Origin: Pseudomonas asplenii
GTDB taxonomy: Bacteria > Pseudomonadota > Gammaproteobacteria > Pseudomonadales > Pseudomonadaceae
Length of the DNA stretch: 64,000 nt
Assembly: GCF_001293465.1 (NCBI RefSeq)
Contig: NZ_JSYZ01000018.1
Location: 230,987-294,986 of the forward strand
Direction: 5' to 3'
The notes beneath the pieces were generated by a model that saw only the letters and a list, made by a program, of their open reading frames with translations, had not been told where the DNA came from and did no database searches. Positions 9,984 to 18,647 of the stretch are shown one piece after another. A program made the position numbers and the translations under genes. Each line of letters starts with the position of its first letter. The stretch's first letter is position 1.

Positions 9984-10925
9984 GTGGTTACGGCCGGACT
10001 CTTCGCCCCGGACACTTATTTGGCTCCACATGCTATGTACGCCAGACTCCAGTCACTAAAGCCTTGGCTCCCCTCACGCAAGAATGCCCGCCGGCTGACC
10101 GTCGTGCTGTGCGTCGCCTCGGCCATCGCCAGCCTGGCGCTTTACCTCAATGGCTCGCCGCTGTCCCTGGGGTTGCTGCTGTTGAACCTCGCCATGCTGG
10201 CCAGTCTCTGGCTGCAGTATCGCGATTCGCGCACCTCGATCAATTTCCAACCCCAGGAGCTGGCCGACCGCCTGCTGCAGGTGCAGGAGAACGAACGCCA
10301 TCGCCTGAGCCGCGAGCTGCACGATGACATCGGCCAACTGCTGACCGCCGCCAGGCTGCAGACCCAGTGGCTGCAAGGACGACTGCCGGAGCAATTGCGC
10401 AGCCACTGCGCGGATCTGAACAACACCCTGGACGAAACCCTGGCCAAGGTGCGGGATGTCTCGGCCATTCTCAACCCACGCCAGTTGACCAGCCTCGGAC
10501 TGGAGGCCAGCCTGCGCGCGCACCTGCTCAAGACCCTGGGCAACACCAGCCTGCACTGGAGCCTGGAATGTCATCAGCAGTTGACCGGGCTGCCCGAGGA
10601 GATGGCCGTGACCGCCTTTCGCGTGACCCAGGAGGCTGTCACCAATGTGCTGCGCCACGCCAGGGCCGACAACCTGCTGGTACGCCTCAAACGTCTTCCC
10701 GAAGGCCTGTCGCTGTACATCGCCGATGACGGACAGGGTTTTTCCCCGGCCGCCAACCCCGCCGAACAGGGGCAACGTGGCATGGCCGGCATGCTCGAGC
10801 GTGCCGAACAACTGGGCGGCCGATTGACAGTCACCAGCGGACCCGGCAAAGGTACGCAAATCGAAGCCCTTCTTCCCTGGGCCCCCCGCGCCCTCGAACG
10901 AGCCAGTACGAATAAGGTTCTATGA
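9984..10925 (+). CDS. NarL/UhpB-type membrane sensor histidine kinase
   Basis: A 313-residue kinase. Two hydrophobic helices (about residues 38-55 and 60-78) are separated only by a few residues, so there is almost no periplasmic sensor domain. The dimerisation helix is of HisKA_3 type with the phosphorylated His113 in NERHRLSRELHDDIGQLL. The ATPase domain has an N box (FRVTQEAVTNVLRHARA) and G boxes (YIADDGQGF, GMAGMLERAEQLGGRLTVTS). The GTG at 9984 was chosen because CGGAG lies about 10 bases upstream; ATG 10035 is an alternative without a site. It overlaps the regulator gene by 4 bp. Without an external sensor domain the signal probably comes from the membrane or a partner. No established gene name can be assigned. 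Confidence 0.88.
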   Translation: MVTAGLFAPDTYLAPHAMYARLQSLKPWLPSRKNARRLTVVLCVASAIASLALYLNGSPLSLGLLLLNLAMLASLWLQYRDSRTSINFQPQELADRLLQVQENERHRLSRELHDDIGQLLTAARLQTQWLQGRLPEQLRSHCADLNNTLDETLAKVRDVSAILNPRQLTSLGLEASLRAHLLKTLGNTSLHWSLECHQQLTGLPEEMAVTAFRVTQEAVTNVLRHARADNLLVRLKRLPEGLSLYIADDGQGFSPAANPAEQGQRGMAGMLERAEQLGGRLTVTSGPGKGTQIEALLPWAPRALERASTNKVL

Positions 10926-11581
10926 CCTGCAACTTACTTCTTGTGGATGACCACTCACTGATCAGGGCCGGGGTCCGCGCCCTGGTGCTGGAGATTCCCG
11001 GCTACGCTGTGATCGGCGAAGCCAGCGATGGCGCGCAGTTGCTCGAAGCCGTCGAACGCCTGAATCCGGATATCATCCTGCTCGACCTGTCGATGCGCGA
11101 CACCGGCGGGCTCGATGCCCTGCGCCAATTGCAGGCGGTACGTCCGCAGAGCAAGGTGCTGATCCTGTCGATGCACACCGACCCACAACTGATCATGCAG
11201 GCCCTGGAAATCGGGGCCCACGGCTACCTGCTCAAGGACACCACCGCGACCGAACTGGCCCAGGCCCTGGAGGCCCTGCGCAACAACGAGCGCTACCTCA
11301 GCCCGGCGATCGCCCATACGGTGATCAACCAGGCCCTGACCCAGGCCCAGCGTCATTCACCGGTACCGGCCCAGAGCCACAACCTGACCGGGCGCCAGCT
11401 GGAAATCCTCAGGTTGATCGTACGCGGCAAGTCCACCCGGGAAATCGCCCAGGGCCTGGGCCTGAGCATCAAGACCGTGGAGACCCACCGCGCACAGATC
11501 ATGAAGCGCCTGCAGATTTTCGACGTCGCCGGCCTGGTGCTGTTCGCGGTCCGCGAGCGGATCATCAGTCTCGACGACTGA
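10922..11581 (+). CDS. NarL-family response regulator
   Basis: A 219-residue regulator, with receiver (residues 1-120; acidic D9/D10 in LLLVDDHSL, phospho-accepting Asp55 in DIILLDLSM, Thr/Ser switch in LILSMHTD, Lys in YLLKDTTATEL) and a C-terminal LuxR-type helix-turn-helix (LTGRQLEILRLIVRGKSTRE, then SIKTVETHRAQIMKRL). The loop after Asp55 reads MRDTGGLDAL rather than the usual MPGMSGLE, a small departure. Its ATG overlaps the stop of the kinase gene (ATGA), so the two are translationally coupled cognates. The 3' end overlaps yegS on the opposite strand by 17 bp. Its targets are not evident. Confidence 0.92.
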   Translation: MTCNLLLVDDHSLIRAGVRALVLEIPGYAVIGEASDGAQLLEAVERLNPDIILLDLSMRDTGGLDALRQLQAVRPQSKVLILSMHTDPQLIMQALEIGAHGYLLKDTTATELAQALEALRNNERYLSPAIAHTVINQALTQAQRHSPVPAQSHNLTGRQLEILRLIVRGKSTREIAQGLGLSIKTVETHRAQIMKRLQIFDVAGLVLFAVRERIISLDD

Positions 11582-12458
11582 GCAGCGGCGAATCCACCGG
11601 CAGGTGCACCCGCAGTGCACCGGGACGGGCCTCGAAACGCAGGCTGTCGCTCTCCAGGGGCTCACCGTCGAGGTTCAGGTACAGGCCCTCGGCGACCTTG
11701 ATCTCGACCCAGGGCAGGCGTGCCCGGACGAACATGTTGTCCAGGCCCCAACCGTCGCTCATCAGCCGTCGCAAGGTACCGACCACCTCCTGGGGAGCCG
11801 GCAGGATGCTGATGTCGAGCAGGCCGTCATCGACCAGCGCCCGCGGACACAACACATGCCCGCCACCGGCCTGGCGGCCATTGCCGATACCCAGCGCCAA
11901 CAGCTCGCCACGCCAGTGGAAATCCGGCCCCTGCAGTTCGCCATAGGCGGCATGCAGCTCACCGAAACGCGACAGCCCGGTGAACAGATAGGCCGCGCCG
12001 CCCAGCACCTTCTTCAGGTCCTCGGAGGTATTGGCCGTCACTTGGCTGCCGAACCCACCGGTGGCCATATTCAGAAACAACTGTTCACCTACCGCGCCGA
12101 GATCGATCGGCCGCGCCGATACATCCAGCAACTGCAAGGCCGCGGCCGGCTCCAGCGGCACGCCGGCAGCACGGGCGAAATCGTTGGCGGTGCCCAGCGG
12201 CATCAACACCAGGCTGGCCTCGCTCCCGGCCAGCGCCTCGGCGATATCGCGCAAGGTGCCATCACCGCCACCGGCAATCAGCTGCCGGTAGCCCATGTGC
12301 AGTGCCTCATGGACCAGGCGTTGGGCATCGCCCCCTTCCCAGGTCAACCGAACGGCCAGCTCCCAGCCTTCACGGCGCCGGGCCTCGACCGCTGCCCTGA
12401 CTTCCTCGTTGAGAGCCTGCTTGCCGTGCAGAATCAGCAATGCCTTGCGCTCGCTCAT
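11565..12458 (-). CDS. yegS: Lipid kinase YegS (diacylglycerol kinase catalytic domain)
   Basis: A 297-residue cytosolic kinase starting MSERKALLILHGKQALNEEV. The nucleotide-binding signature of the diacylglycerol kinase superfamily is present as LIAGGGDGTLRDIAEAL (about residues 60-76), followed by LGTANDFARAAGVPLEPAAA. E. coli YegS phosphorylates phosphatidylglycerol in vitro, using metal ions. The length agrees with E. coli YegS (299). It converges with the response regulator with a 17-bp overlap of 3' ends, and its 5' end faces the long psl leader. The start is the first ATG before the conserved N-terminus. Confidence 0.93.
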   Translation of the reverse strand: MSERKALLILHGKQALNEEVRAAVEARRREGWELAVRLTWEGGDAQRLVHEALHMGYRQLIAGGGDGTLRDIAEALAGSEASLVLMPLGTANDFARAAGVPLEPAAALQLLDVSARPIDLGAVGEQLFLNMATGGFGSQVTANTSEDLKKVLGGAAYLFTGLSRFGELHAAYGELQGPDFHWRGELLALGIGNGRQAGGGHVLCPRALVDDGLLDISILPAPQEVVGTLRRLMSDGWGLDNMFVRARLPWVEIKVAEGLYLNLDGEPLESDSLRFEARPGALRVHLPVDSPLLSRRD

Positions 12459-12895
12459 CGGCGTTTTCTCCTGTGTCGATGGCCTTGAGAAATGTGGACC
12501 GCAGACGGATGAAAACGACTTGCCGTGACGGGGATTTATTTCATCGCCGGCCCCCGCGTCGGCTCTAGACCGGCCTCGACCGTCAATACAGCGACGTCGG
12601 AAATTTTTTTCAGTGACAGGGTGTCATTCAATTAGCGACCGACTGTTTCATGAGCTTTACTCAAGCCTATACCCTGTACACAGGAGGAAAAAATGTACAC
12701 ATGTGTCGGTGAATACGACTAGAGCAGTCAGACTTGTCCTTGATTGGATGACAGTCAGGACCGGTTGCATCTGACAGAAGAACCGTCTACCAGGGATGGG
12801 GCAGCGCAATAAACCTGGAGCGTTGCTATAGGAATTACCTACCGAAGTGCTTCGTAGTTGCCATTTCGAGAGGGTAGAAAAGGAAGGGGGTCTCA
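12459..12895 (+). promoter_or_regulatory. Long upstream region and leader of the psl operon
   Basis: These 437 bases separate yegS from pslA and must contain the psl promoter. The part 12590-12840 is AT-rich for this genome. The direct repeat TGTACACA occurs at 12675-12682 and 12694-12701, with ACAGGAGGAAAAA between. The pslA ribosome binding site is AAGGAAGGGGG at 12880-12890. In P. aeruginosa psl is under RpoS, FleQ and translational RsmA control, and the GGA-rich stretches here would suit RsmA/RsmE; that is inference. No promoter boxes are assigned. Confidence 0.5.
12693..12722 (+). CDS. Nine-codon leader ORF with strong ribosome binding site
   Basis: ATG at 12693 (MYTCVGEYD, then TAG) is preceded by CAGGAGG at 12681-12687, better placed than most genes here. 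It sits 174 bp upstream of pslA. It may be a translated leader peptide, or the AGGAGG may be an RsmA-type binding site rather than a true start. Only sequence evidence supports it. Confidence 0.35.
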   Translation: MYTCVGEYD

Positions 12896-14332
12896 ATGCG
12901 CTTGCAACCAGTCGACAGTCTGTTCCTTACCCGGCCCAGCATGGTCGAGTACTTTCTGTTCGGCATTCGCCTGGTCCATGGGCTCACCGCCATCCTGCCC
13001 GGCCTGCTGCTCCTGGTTTACCTGCGCAAGCAAACCCCCGACATCACCGAGAGCTACCTGGCCATCCTGCTGTTCTTCGGTGTCATCAGCGTACTGATCT
13101 TCCAGGCACTGGGCGTCTACGCCGAAGCGATCTTCAGCAACATGCTGCGCTTCCAGATCACCCTGTTCGCCTGGTCCTCGGCGTTCTGCCTGCTGCTGTT
13201 CATGCACCATGGGCTGCAACTGTTCAACTACCTGGACAACACGCAACTGCTGGTCTGGTTCATCGCCAGCCTGACGTTGTTCGGCATCGAGCGGCTGATC
13301 CTGCTGGCGCTGTTCCAGCAACTGATGCAACGCGGCATTTTCCTGCAGAACGCGGTGATTCTCGGCGCCACCGAGAACGGCCAGCGCCTGGCCGAATACC
13401 TGTCCCAGCACCAGGACATCCGCTCCGGGGTGATCGGTTTCATCGACGACCGTATCGGCCGGCTGCCCAAGACCATGGTCAACCTGCCGCTGCTGGGCAA
13501 CTCCAGCGACCTGGAACAACTGATCCGGGAGGAGAAGGTCACCCAGGTGCTGGTCGCCCTGCCCTGGTCGGCGGAAAACCGCATGGACTACATCATTCGC
13601 GAACTGCGCCGGTTGCCGGTCAACGTCTTGCTGGTGCCGGACATGGTCGCCTTCCGCCATGCCCACAACCGCATCACCGAAGTCGCCAACCTGCCGATGT
13701 TCAATGCCTCCGAAGTCCCCCTGCGCGGCTGGTCGCCGATGTTCAAGCGCCTGGAGGACATGGTGCTGTCGAGCCTGGCGCTGATCCTGCTGTCACCGAT
13801 CATGCTGCTGGTGGCGATAGCGATCAAGATCGACTCGCCGGGGCCGGTGCTGTTTCGCCAGAAGCGCTACGGCTACAACAACCGGCTGATCGAGGTGTTC
13901 AAGTTCCGCTCGATGCACCAGCACCAGGCCGACGCCAACGCCGAAAAACAGACCACCCGTGGCGACCCGCGAATCACCCGGGTCGGACGCTTCATCCGCA
14001 GGACCAGCCTCGACGAACTGCCGCAACTGTTCAACGTGTTCGTCGGCAGCATGTCCATGGTCGGCCCGCGCCCCCATGCGACGGCGACCAAGGCCGCCGG
14101 CATCCTGTTCGAGGAAGCGGTGAAGGAATACACCTCGCGCCATCGGGTCAAGCCGGGTATCACCGGGCTTGCGCAGATCAACGGCTACCGTGGTGAAACC
14201 GATACCCTGGAGAAGATCGAGAAACGGGTGGAGTTCGATCTGGAGTACATCGAAAACTGGTCGATCTGGTTCGATCTCTACATTCTGTTCCGCACTGTCC
14301 CGGCAGTGCTCCTGACACGCGAGGCCTTCTGA
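12896..14332 (+). CDS. pslA: PslA-type polyprenyl glycosylphosphotransferase (initiating sugar transferase)
   Basis: A 478-residue inner-membrane enzyme that transfers a sugar-1-phosphate to undecaprenyl phosphate to start repeat-unit synthesis. Four N-terminal helices (about 18-145), a Rossmann-like central domain (QNAVILGATENGQRLAEYL), a fifth hydrophobic segment (about 288-310) and the C-terminal bacterial sugar transferase domain (RLEDMVLSSLALILLSPIML, KFRSMHQHQ, TSLDELPQLFNVFVGSMSMV, GPRPHA, KPGITGLAQING). It matches the WcaJ/PslA family in size and layout. The start follows AAGGAAGGGGG. It is the first gene of the exopolysaccharide operon, one base from pslB. The name rests on synteny with psl genes D-K. 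Confidence 0.88.
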   Translation: MRLQPVDSLFLTRPSMVEYFLFGIRLVHGLTAILPGLLLLVYLRKQTPDITESYLAILLFFGVISVLIFQALGVYAEAIFSNMLRFQITLFAWSSAFCLLLFMHHGLQLFNYLDNTQLLVWFIASLTLFGIERLILLALFQQLMQRGIFLQNAVILGATENGQRLAEYLSQHQDIRSGVIGFIDDRIGRLPKTMVNLPLLGNSSDLEQLIREEKVTQVLVALPWSAENRMDYIIRELRRLPVNVLLVPDMVAFRHAHNRITEVANLPMFNASEVPLRGWSPMFKRLEDMVLSSLALILLSPIMLLVAIAIKIDSPGPVLFRQKRYGYNNRLIEVFKFRSMHQHQADANAEKQTTRGDPRITRVGRFIRRTSLDELPQLFNVFVGSMSMVGPRPHATATKAAGILFEEAVKEYTSRHRVKPGITGLAQINGYRGETDTLEKIEKRVEFDLEYIENWSIWFDLYILFRTVPAVLLTREAF

Positions 14333-14333
14333 A

Positions 14334-15791
14334 ATGAGCCTGCTCATTCCCTGCATCATCGCCGGCGGTGCCGGTACCCGACTCTGGCCGGTTTCCCGCG
14401 AAGCGATGCCCAAGCCCTTCATGCGCCTGCCGGACGGCGAGAGCCTGCTGCAGAAGACCTTCCGCCGCGCCACCGGCCTGGCCGACGTGCAGCGCCTGCT
14501 GACCGTGACCAATCGCGAGGTGTTCTTCCGCACCCTGGATGACTACCGTCTGCTGAACAAGGGCGGCACGGCCCTGGATTTCATCCTCGAGCCCTTCGGC
14601 CGCAATACCGCACCGGCCATCGCCGCCGCCGCCCTGCATGTCAGCCGGTTGTACGGCGAGGATGCGCAATTGCTGGTACTGCCGGCGGATCACCTGATCA
14701 AGGACCTGGAGGCCTTCGCCAAGGCCGTGCAGAGCGCGCGCAAACTGGCGGATCAGGGCTGGCTGGTGACCTTCGGCCTGGTGCCGACCCAGGCGGAAAC
14801 CGGCTTTGGCTATATCGAGAAGGGCCAGGCCCTGGACGACGGCAGCTTCCAGGTCGCGCGCTTCGTCGAGAAGCCCGATGCGGCCACGGCCCAACGCTAC
14901 GTCGACGGCGGCCTGCACCTGTGGAACGCCGGCATGTTCTGCATGCGCGCCGACGCGGTACTGCGCGAACTGCAGGAGCATGCCCCGGATGTGCTGGCGG
15001 CCATGAACGAATGCCTGGCCCACAGCCACAGTCGCGAAGGCAGCCAGGAATTGCAACTGGAACTGGACAGCAAGACCCTGGGGCTCGCCCCGGATATCTC
15101 CATCGACTATGCGCTGATGGAACGCTCGCGCAAGGTCGCGGTGGTGCCCTGCCAGCTCGGCTGGAGCGACATCGGTTCCTGGCAGGCGGTACGCGAGTTG
15201 ACCCCGGCCGATGCCAACGGCAACCAGTGCAACGGCGAAACCGTGCTGTACGACGTGAACAACTGCTACATCGACTCGCCCAAGCGCCTGGTCGGCGGGG
15301 TCGGTCTCAAGGACCTGATCATCATCGACACCCCTGACGCCCTGCTGGTCGCCGACGGCAAGCGCAGCCAGGACGTGAGACTCATCGCCCAGGAGCTCAA
15401 GCGCCAGGGCCACGAAGCCTACCGTCTGCACCGGACGGTGACCCGGCCATGGGGGACCTATACCGTGCTCGAGGAGGGCAAACGCTTCAAGATCAAGCGC
15501 ATCATGGTCAAGCCCAACGCCTCGCTATCGCTGCAGATGCACCACCACCGCAGCGAACACTGGATCGTCGTCAGCGGCATGGCGCGGGTCACCAACGGCG
15601 ACAACGAATTTCTGCTCGACACCAATGAATCGACCTTCATCAAGCCGGGCAAGACCCATCGCCTGGTCAACCCCGGGGTGATCGACCTGGTGATGATCGA
15701 GGTACAGAGCGGCGAATACCTGGGCGAGGACGATATCGTGCGCTTCACCGATATCTACGGGCGGGCTCCCGTCGAACCCGGCAAATCCTGA
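14334..15791 (+). CDS. pslB: PslB: mannose-1-phosphate guanylyltransferase / mannose-6-phosphate isomerase
   Basis: A 485-residue bifunctional enzyme (AlgA/PslB/WbpW family). The N-terminal nucleotidyltransferase domain has GGAGTRLWPVSREAMPKPF at residues 10-28, FVEKPD for sugar binding, and a long beta-helical linker. The C-terminal cupin domain is the type II phosphomannose isomerase (LSLQMHHHRSEHWIVVSG, with metal-binding His residues near 403-410). It produces GDP-mannose from fructose-6-phosphate with a phosphomannomutase encoded elsewhere, supplying the mannose of Psl-like polymers. ATG lies one base after the pslA stop. A paralogue algA may well exist elsewhere in such a genome. Confidence 0.92.
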   Translation: MSLLIPCIIAGGAGTRLWPVSREAMPKPFMRLPDGESLLQKTFRRATGLADVQRLLTVTNREVFFRTLDDYRLLNKGGTALDFILEPFGRNTAPAIAAAALHVSRLYGEDAQLLVLPADHLIKDLEAFAKAVQSARKLADQGWLVTFGLVPTQAETGFGYIEKGQALDDGSFQVARFVEKPDAATAQRYVDGGLHLWNAGMFCMRADAVLRELQEHAPDVLAAMNECLAHSHSREGSQELQLELDSKTLGLAPDISIDYALMERSRKVAVVPCQLGWSDIGSWQAVRELTPADANGNQCNGETVLYDVNNCYIDSPKRLVGGVGLKDLIIIDTPDALLVADGKRSQDVRLIAQELKRQGHEAYRLHRTVTRPWGTYTVLEEGKRFKIKRIMVKPNASLSLQMHHHRSEHWIVVSGMARVTNGDNEFLLDTNESTFIKPGKTHRLVNPGVIDLVMIEVQSGEYLGEDDIVRFTDIYGRAPVEPGKS

Positions 15792-15837
15792 AGCGCGGCA
15801 AGCGCACCAACACCAAGCCCGTCAGGGAGCTGTAAAC

Positions 15838-15864
15838 ATGCACGACAGGACGACCGACCAATGA
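15838..15864 (+). CDS. Eight-codon ORF at the pslB/pslD junction
   Basis: ATG 15838 encodes MHDRTTDQ and its TGA overlaps the pslD start in the form ATGA. CAGGGAGC at 15822-15829 is a good ribosome binding site, stronger than that directly before pslD. It would couple translation of pslD to the upstream message. It lies where pslC is found in P. aeruginosa. Whether the peptide is made is unknown. Confidence 0.35.
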   Translation: MHDRTTDQ

Positions 15865-16634
15865 AAACCCCCTTGCTGATCTTCAGTGTTCTATTACTCA
15901 GCGCTTGCAGCATCCCGGCCAAGGTGGTGCTGCCGCAGAAAAACGTGCTCGAGGAAGGTCACAGGGCTGGCGAGGCGCTGGCCGGCAAGCCCCTGCCGGC
16001 ACAGCGGATCCGTGCCGGCGATACCTTGCGCATCGTACGCAACACCGGCGAGGCACCCTCGATCTCCGCCTTCACCGCCAACTCCATCTATGAGTTGACG
16101 CTGTTCACCGTGATGAACGACGGCAGCTTCGCCTACCCCTACATCGGCAACGTCAAGGCCGCGGGCCTGACTCCACAGGAGCTGACCCTGTTCCTGCAAG
16201 ACAAGCTCAAGAACATCTACCAGGACTCGGCGCTGACCGTGAACATTTCCACTTCACCGGGCAACACCGTGTTCGTCGGGGGGTCGGTGCGCAACCCGAA
16301 CAACCTCTCGGTGACCACCGCCACCACCCTGGAACAGGCGCTGATCGGTGCCGGCGGCCTGCTGCCGGTGGGTGACAGCCGCAACGTCGCGCTGCTGCGC
16401 CAGGAAGACAACGGCCGCTACAAGACCTATTTCTTCGACTACCGCGACACCATGCTCGCCGGCGTCAGCAACCGCCCGCCGGTACTGCTGCAACGCGGCG
16501 ACGTGATCTTCGTGCCCAAGTCCCACGTGGGCAACGGCATCGAGTGGGTCGACCTGTACCTGAACCAGCTGATTCCGTTCCAGAAATCGATTGGTATCGG
16601 GGTGAACTACAACCTGCGTGAAAACAGCAACTGA
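15861..16634 (+). CDS. pslD: PslD: outer-membrane polysaccharide export lipoprotein (Wza family)
   Basis: A 257-residue lipoprotein with lipobox LLLSAC, lipidated Cys about residue 16. A poly_export domain follows (QRIRAGDTLRIVRNTGEAPS, NDGSFAYPYIGNVKAAGLTP) and a SLBB domain (VFVGGSVRNPNNLSVTTATT, then LLPVGDSRNVALLR). Proteins of this family form the outer-membrane channel for capsular or exopolysaccharide. At 257 residues it matches P. aeruginosa PslD (256, from memory) and is shorter than Wza. It is 69 bp after pslB and 18 bp before pslE, the usual export pair. Confidence 0.92.
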   Translation: MKTPLLIFSVLLLSACSIPAKVVLPQKNVLEEGHRAGEALAGKPLPAQRIRAGDTLRIVRNTGEAPSISAFTANSIYELTLFTVMNDGSFAYPYIGNVKAAGLTPQELTLFLQDKLKNIYQDSALTVNISTSPGNTVFVGGSVRNPNNLSVTTATTLEQALIGAGGLLPVGDSRNVALLRQEDNGRYKTYFFDYRDTMLAGVSNRPPVLLQRGDVIFVPKSHVGNGIEWVDLYLNQLIPFQKSIGIGVNYNLRENSN

Positions 16635-16652
16635 TCGTTAAGGACAACAGAC

Positions 16653-18647
16653 ATGATCAATATCCGCTCCTTCCGCGATTTGTTGCGCCTGTTCTTCATC
16701 TTCAAGCACGAAGTGAAAATCACCGTGCTGGTGACGCTCATCATCATCCTGCTGGGCGCCTTCCTGCTGCCCAACCGCTACGAGTCCACCGCATTGCTGC
16801 TGGTCAAGCCGGGACGCGACACCAGCACCCTGCCGATCGAGATCTCCGATCGCCAGGCGACCATCATTCCCAGTGCCCAGCGCGATCCGATTCTCGACGA
16901 GGAGCGCATGCTCACCGGGCGCCCGATCGCCCGCCTGGTGGCCGAGCAGTACCTCAACGAGCTGTCCAGGATGCCGCCACAGGAAGGCTTCCTGGCGACG
17001 GTCAAGACCCTGGTCAAGAGCACCGTGCAAGCGCTGGCCGATGCCGGTCGCGGGCTCCTGCAACTGCTCGGGGTGGTGGAGAAGCAGACCCCGGTCGAAC
17101 GCCTGGCCGACCAGTTGCTGAAGAACTTCAGCGTGACCCACGCCCCCGGCTCTTCGGTCATGGAAATCAGCTTCACCTGGAACAACCCGGCGGTGGCACA
17201 GACCATCGTCCAGAGCTGGATCGAGCAGTACGAGCAGGAACGTACCCGCAGCCTCGGACGCAAGAGCCTCTATACCTTCTATGAAAGTGAAAGCAAGGCG
17301 ACCCAGGCGCGGATTCTCGACTACAAGAAAAAGATCGAGGCCCACCTCAACGAACTGGGGGCGGTGAGCATCTCCGAGCGCCTGAACGATATCTCACGCA
17401 ATCTCAACAACCTGCGCGGCGAACACCTGAACACCACCCGTGCCGTGGCCTCGACCCGCAGCGGCCTGGAGCGGATCCAGGCGCAGCTCAACAGCATGAA
17501 GAAAGAAATCAGCATCGGTCGGCAGATGAGTATCAACCCCGACCGCCAGGACCTGCAGCAACGGATCAACTCCAAGCAGATCGAACGTCAGGAAATGCTG
17601 CGCACCTTCAAGGAAGGCGCGCCACCGGTGAAGGCCATGGACACCGCCATCGCCAATCTGGAGAAGCTGCTCAAGGCGCAGAATGCGGTGGTCCAGCGCT
17701 CCGACAACCTGGCCCCGAACCCGGTCTACACCCGCCTGCAGAACAGTTTCGCCGACCAGCAGGCCAGCCTCAGCCGCCTGCAGACTCAGGCCGCGCAGCA
17801 GAAGACCCAGCTTGAACAACTGGAACAGGACCGCCGCCAGGCCCTGGCGCTCGAACCGGAGATGTCGCGCCTGCAACGCGAACTCGATGCCGCCGAGAAG
17901 AGCTTCGCGCTGTACAGCGAGAGCACCGAGAAAGCCCGCATCGACCGCGAACTGGACAAGAGCCGGATCAGCAACATCGCGGTGATCGAACAGGCCACCC
18001 TCAACGAAGCCCGGGTTTTCCCCAAGAGCCTGAGCATGATCCTGCTGGCAATTCCCCTGAGCCTGGCCGTCGGCCTGCTGGCGCTGTATTTCTTCTACCT
18101 GCTGGACCAGCGTATCCACGACGGCGACAAGATCGAGTCGCGCTTCGGGGTCAAGGTCTGGACCAGCCTGCAGGACATCAGCGACGACAATCCGCAGCGG
18201 CGTACCGCCTTCACCGCGAGCATGTACCGGCTCTACGGCGTGCTGCCGCTGGAACGGGTCGCCGAGCACGGCCTGAGCATCGGCCTGACCTCGGCCCGCC
18301 ACGGCGAAGGGGTCACCTTCGTCATCGAACACCTTGGCGAACTGCTGCGCCAGCGCGGCCACAACGTACGGGTCGAAGGAGATGGCCCGGCGCAACCGGG
18401 GGAGATCCTGCTGCTCAATGCCGGCGCGTTCTTCTCCAACCAGGAAGCCTTCGTGATCCTGCGCCAGGCCGACCTGATCACCCTGATCATCGAAGCGGAA
18501 ACCACCACCGTGCCGATTCTGGAAAATGCCCTGACGACCCTCAACACTGCCTTCAAGCGGGTCGACGGCATCATCCTCAACCGGCGCCGCTTCGAGATTC
18601 CGGAGCGGGTCCTCAATACCTTGGCACGGTTGCGGAGTCACGCCTGA
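16653..18647 (+). CDS. pslE: PslE: Wzz/PCP-family co-polymerase with degenerate kinase-like C-terminus
   Basis: A 664-residue inner-membrane protein. A first helix (about 22-40, VLVTLIIILLGAFLLP) and a second (about 455-480, SMILLAIPLSLAVGLLALYF) enclose a large periplasmic coiled coil (about 200-450). The cytoplasmic C-terminus resembles BY-kinase folds, but the Walker A position reads TSARHGEGVTFVIEHLG, without the invariant Lys, so catalysis is unlikely. The family controls chain length and links polymerisation to the export pore. It starts 18 bp after pslD with AAGGA in between and overlaps pslF by one base (TGATG). Confidence 0.9.
   Translation: MINIRSFRDLLRLFFIFKHEVKITVLVTLIIILLGAFLLPNRYESTALLLVKPGRDTSTLPIEISDRQATIIPSAQRDPILDEERMLTGRPIARLVAEQYLNELSRMPPQEGFLATVKTLVKSTVQALADAGRGLLQLLGVVEKQTPVERLADQLLKNFSVTHAPGSSVMEISFTWNNPAVAQTIVQSWIEQYEQERTRSLGRKSLYTFYESESKATQARILDYKKKIEAHLNELGAVSISERLNDISRNLNNLRGEHLNTTRAVASTRSGLERIQAQLNSMKKEISIGRQMSINPDRQDLQQRINSKQIERQEMLRTFKEGAPPVKAMDTAIANLEKLLKAQNAVVQRSDNLAPNPVYTRLQNSFADQQASLSRLQTQAAQQKTQLEQLEQDRRQALALEPEMSRLQRELDAAEKSFALYSESTEKARIDRELDKSRISNIAVIEQATLNEARVFPKSLSMILLAIPLSLAVGLLALYFFYLLDQRIHDGDKIESRFGVKVWTSLQDISDDNPQRRTAFTASMYRLYGVLPLERVAEHGLSIGLTSARHGEGVTFVIEHLGELLRQRGHNVRVEGDGPAQPGEILLLNAGAFFSNQEAFVILRQADLITLIIEAETTTVPILENALTTLNTAFKRVDGIILNRRRFEIPERVLNTLARLRSHA

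Noticed and set aside
12841..14196. 449-codon frame in another phase over pslA
   Set aside because: It is a high-GC shadow of the true gene with repeated Pro/Arg/Ala and no domain.
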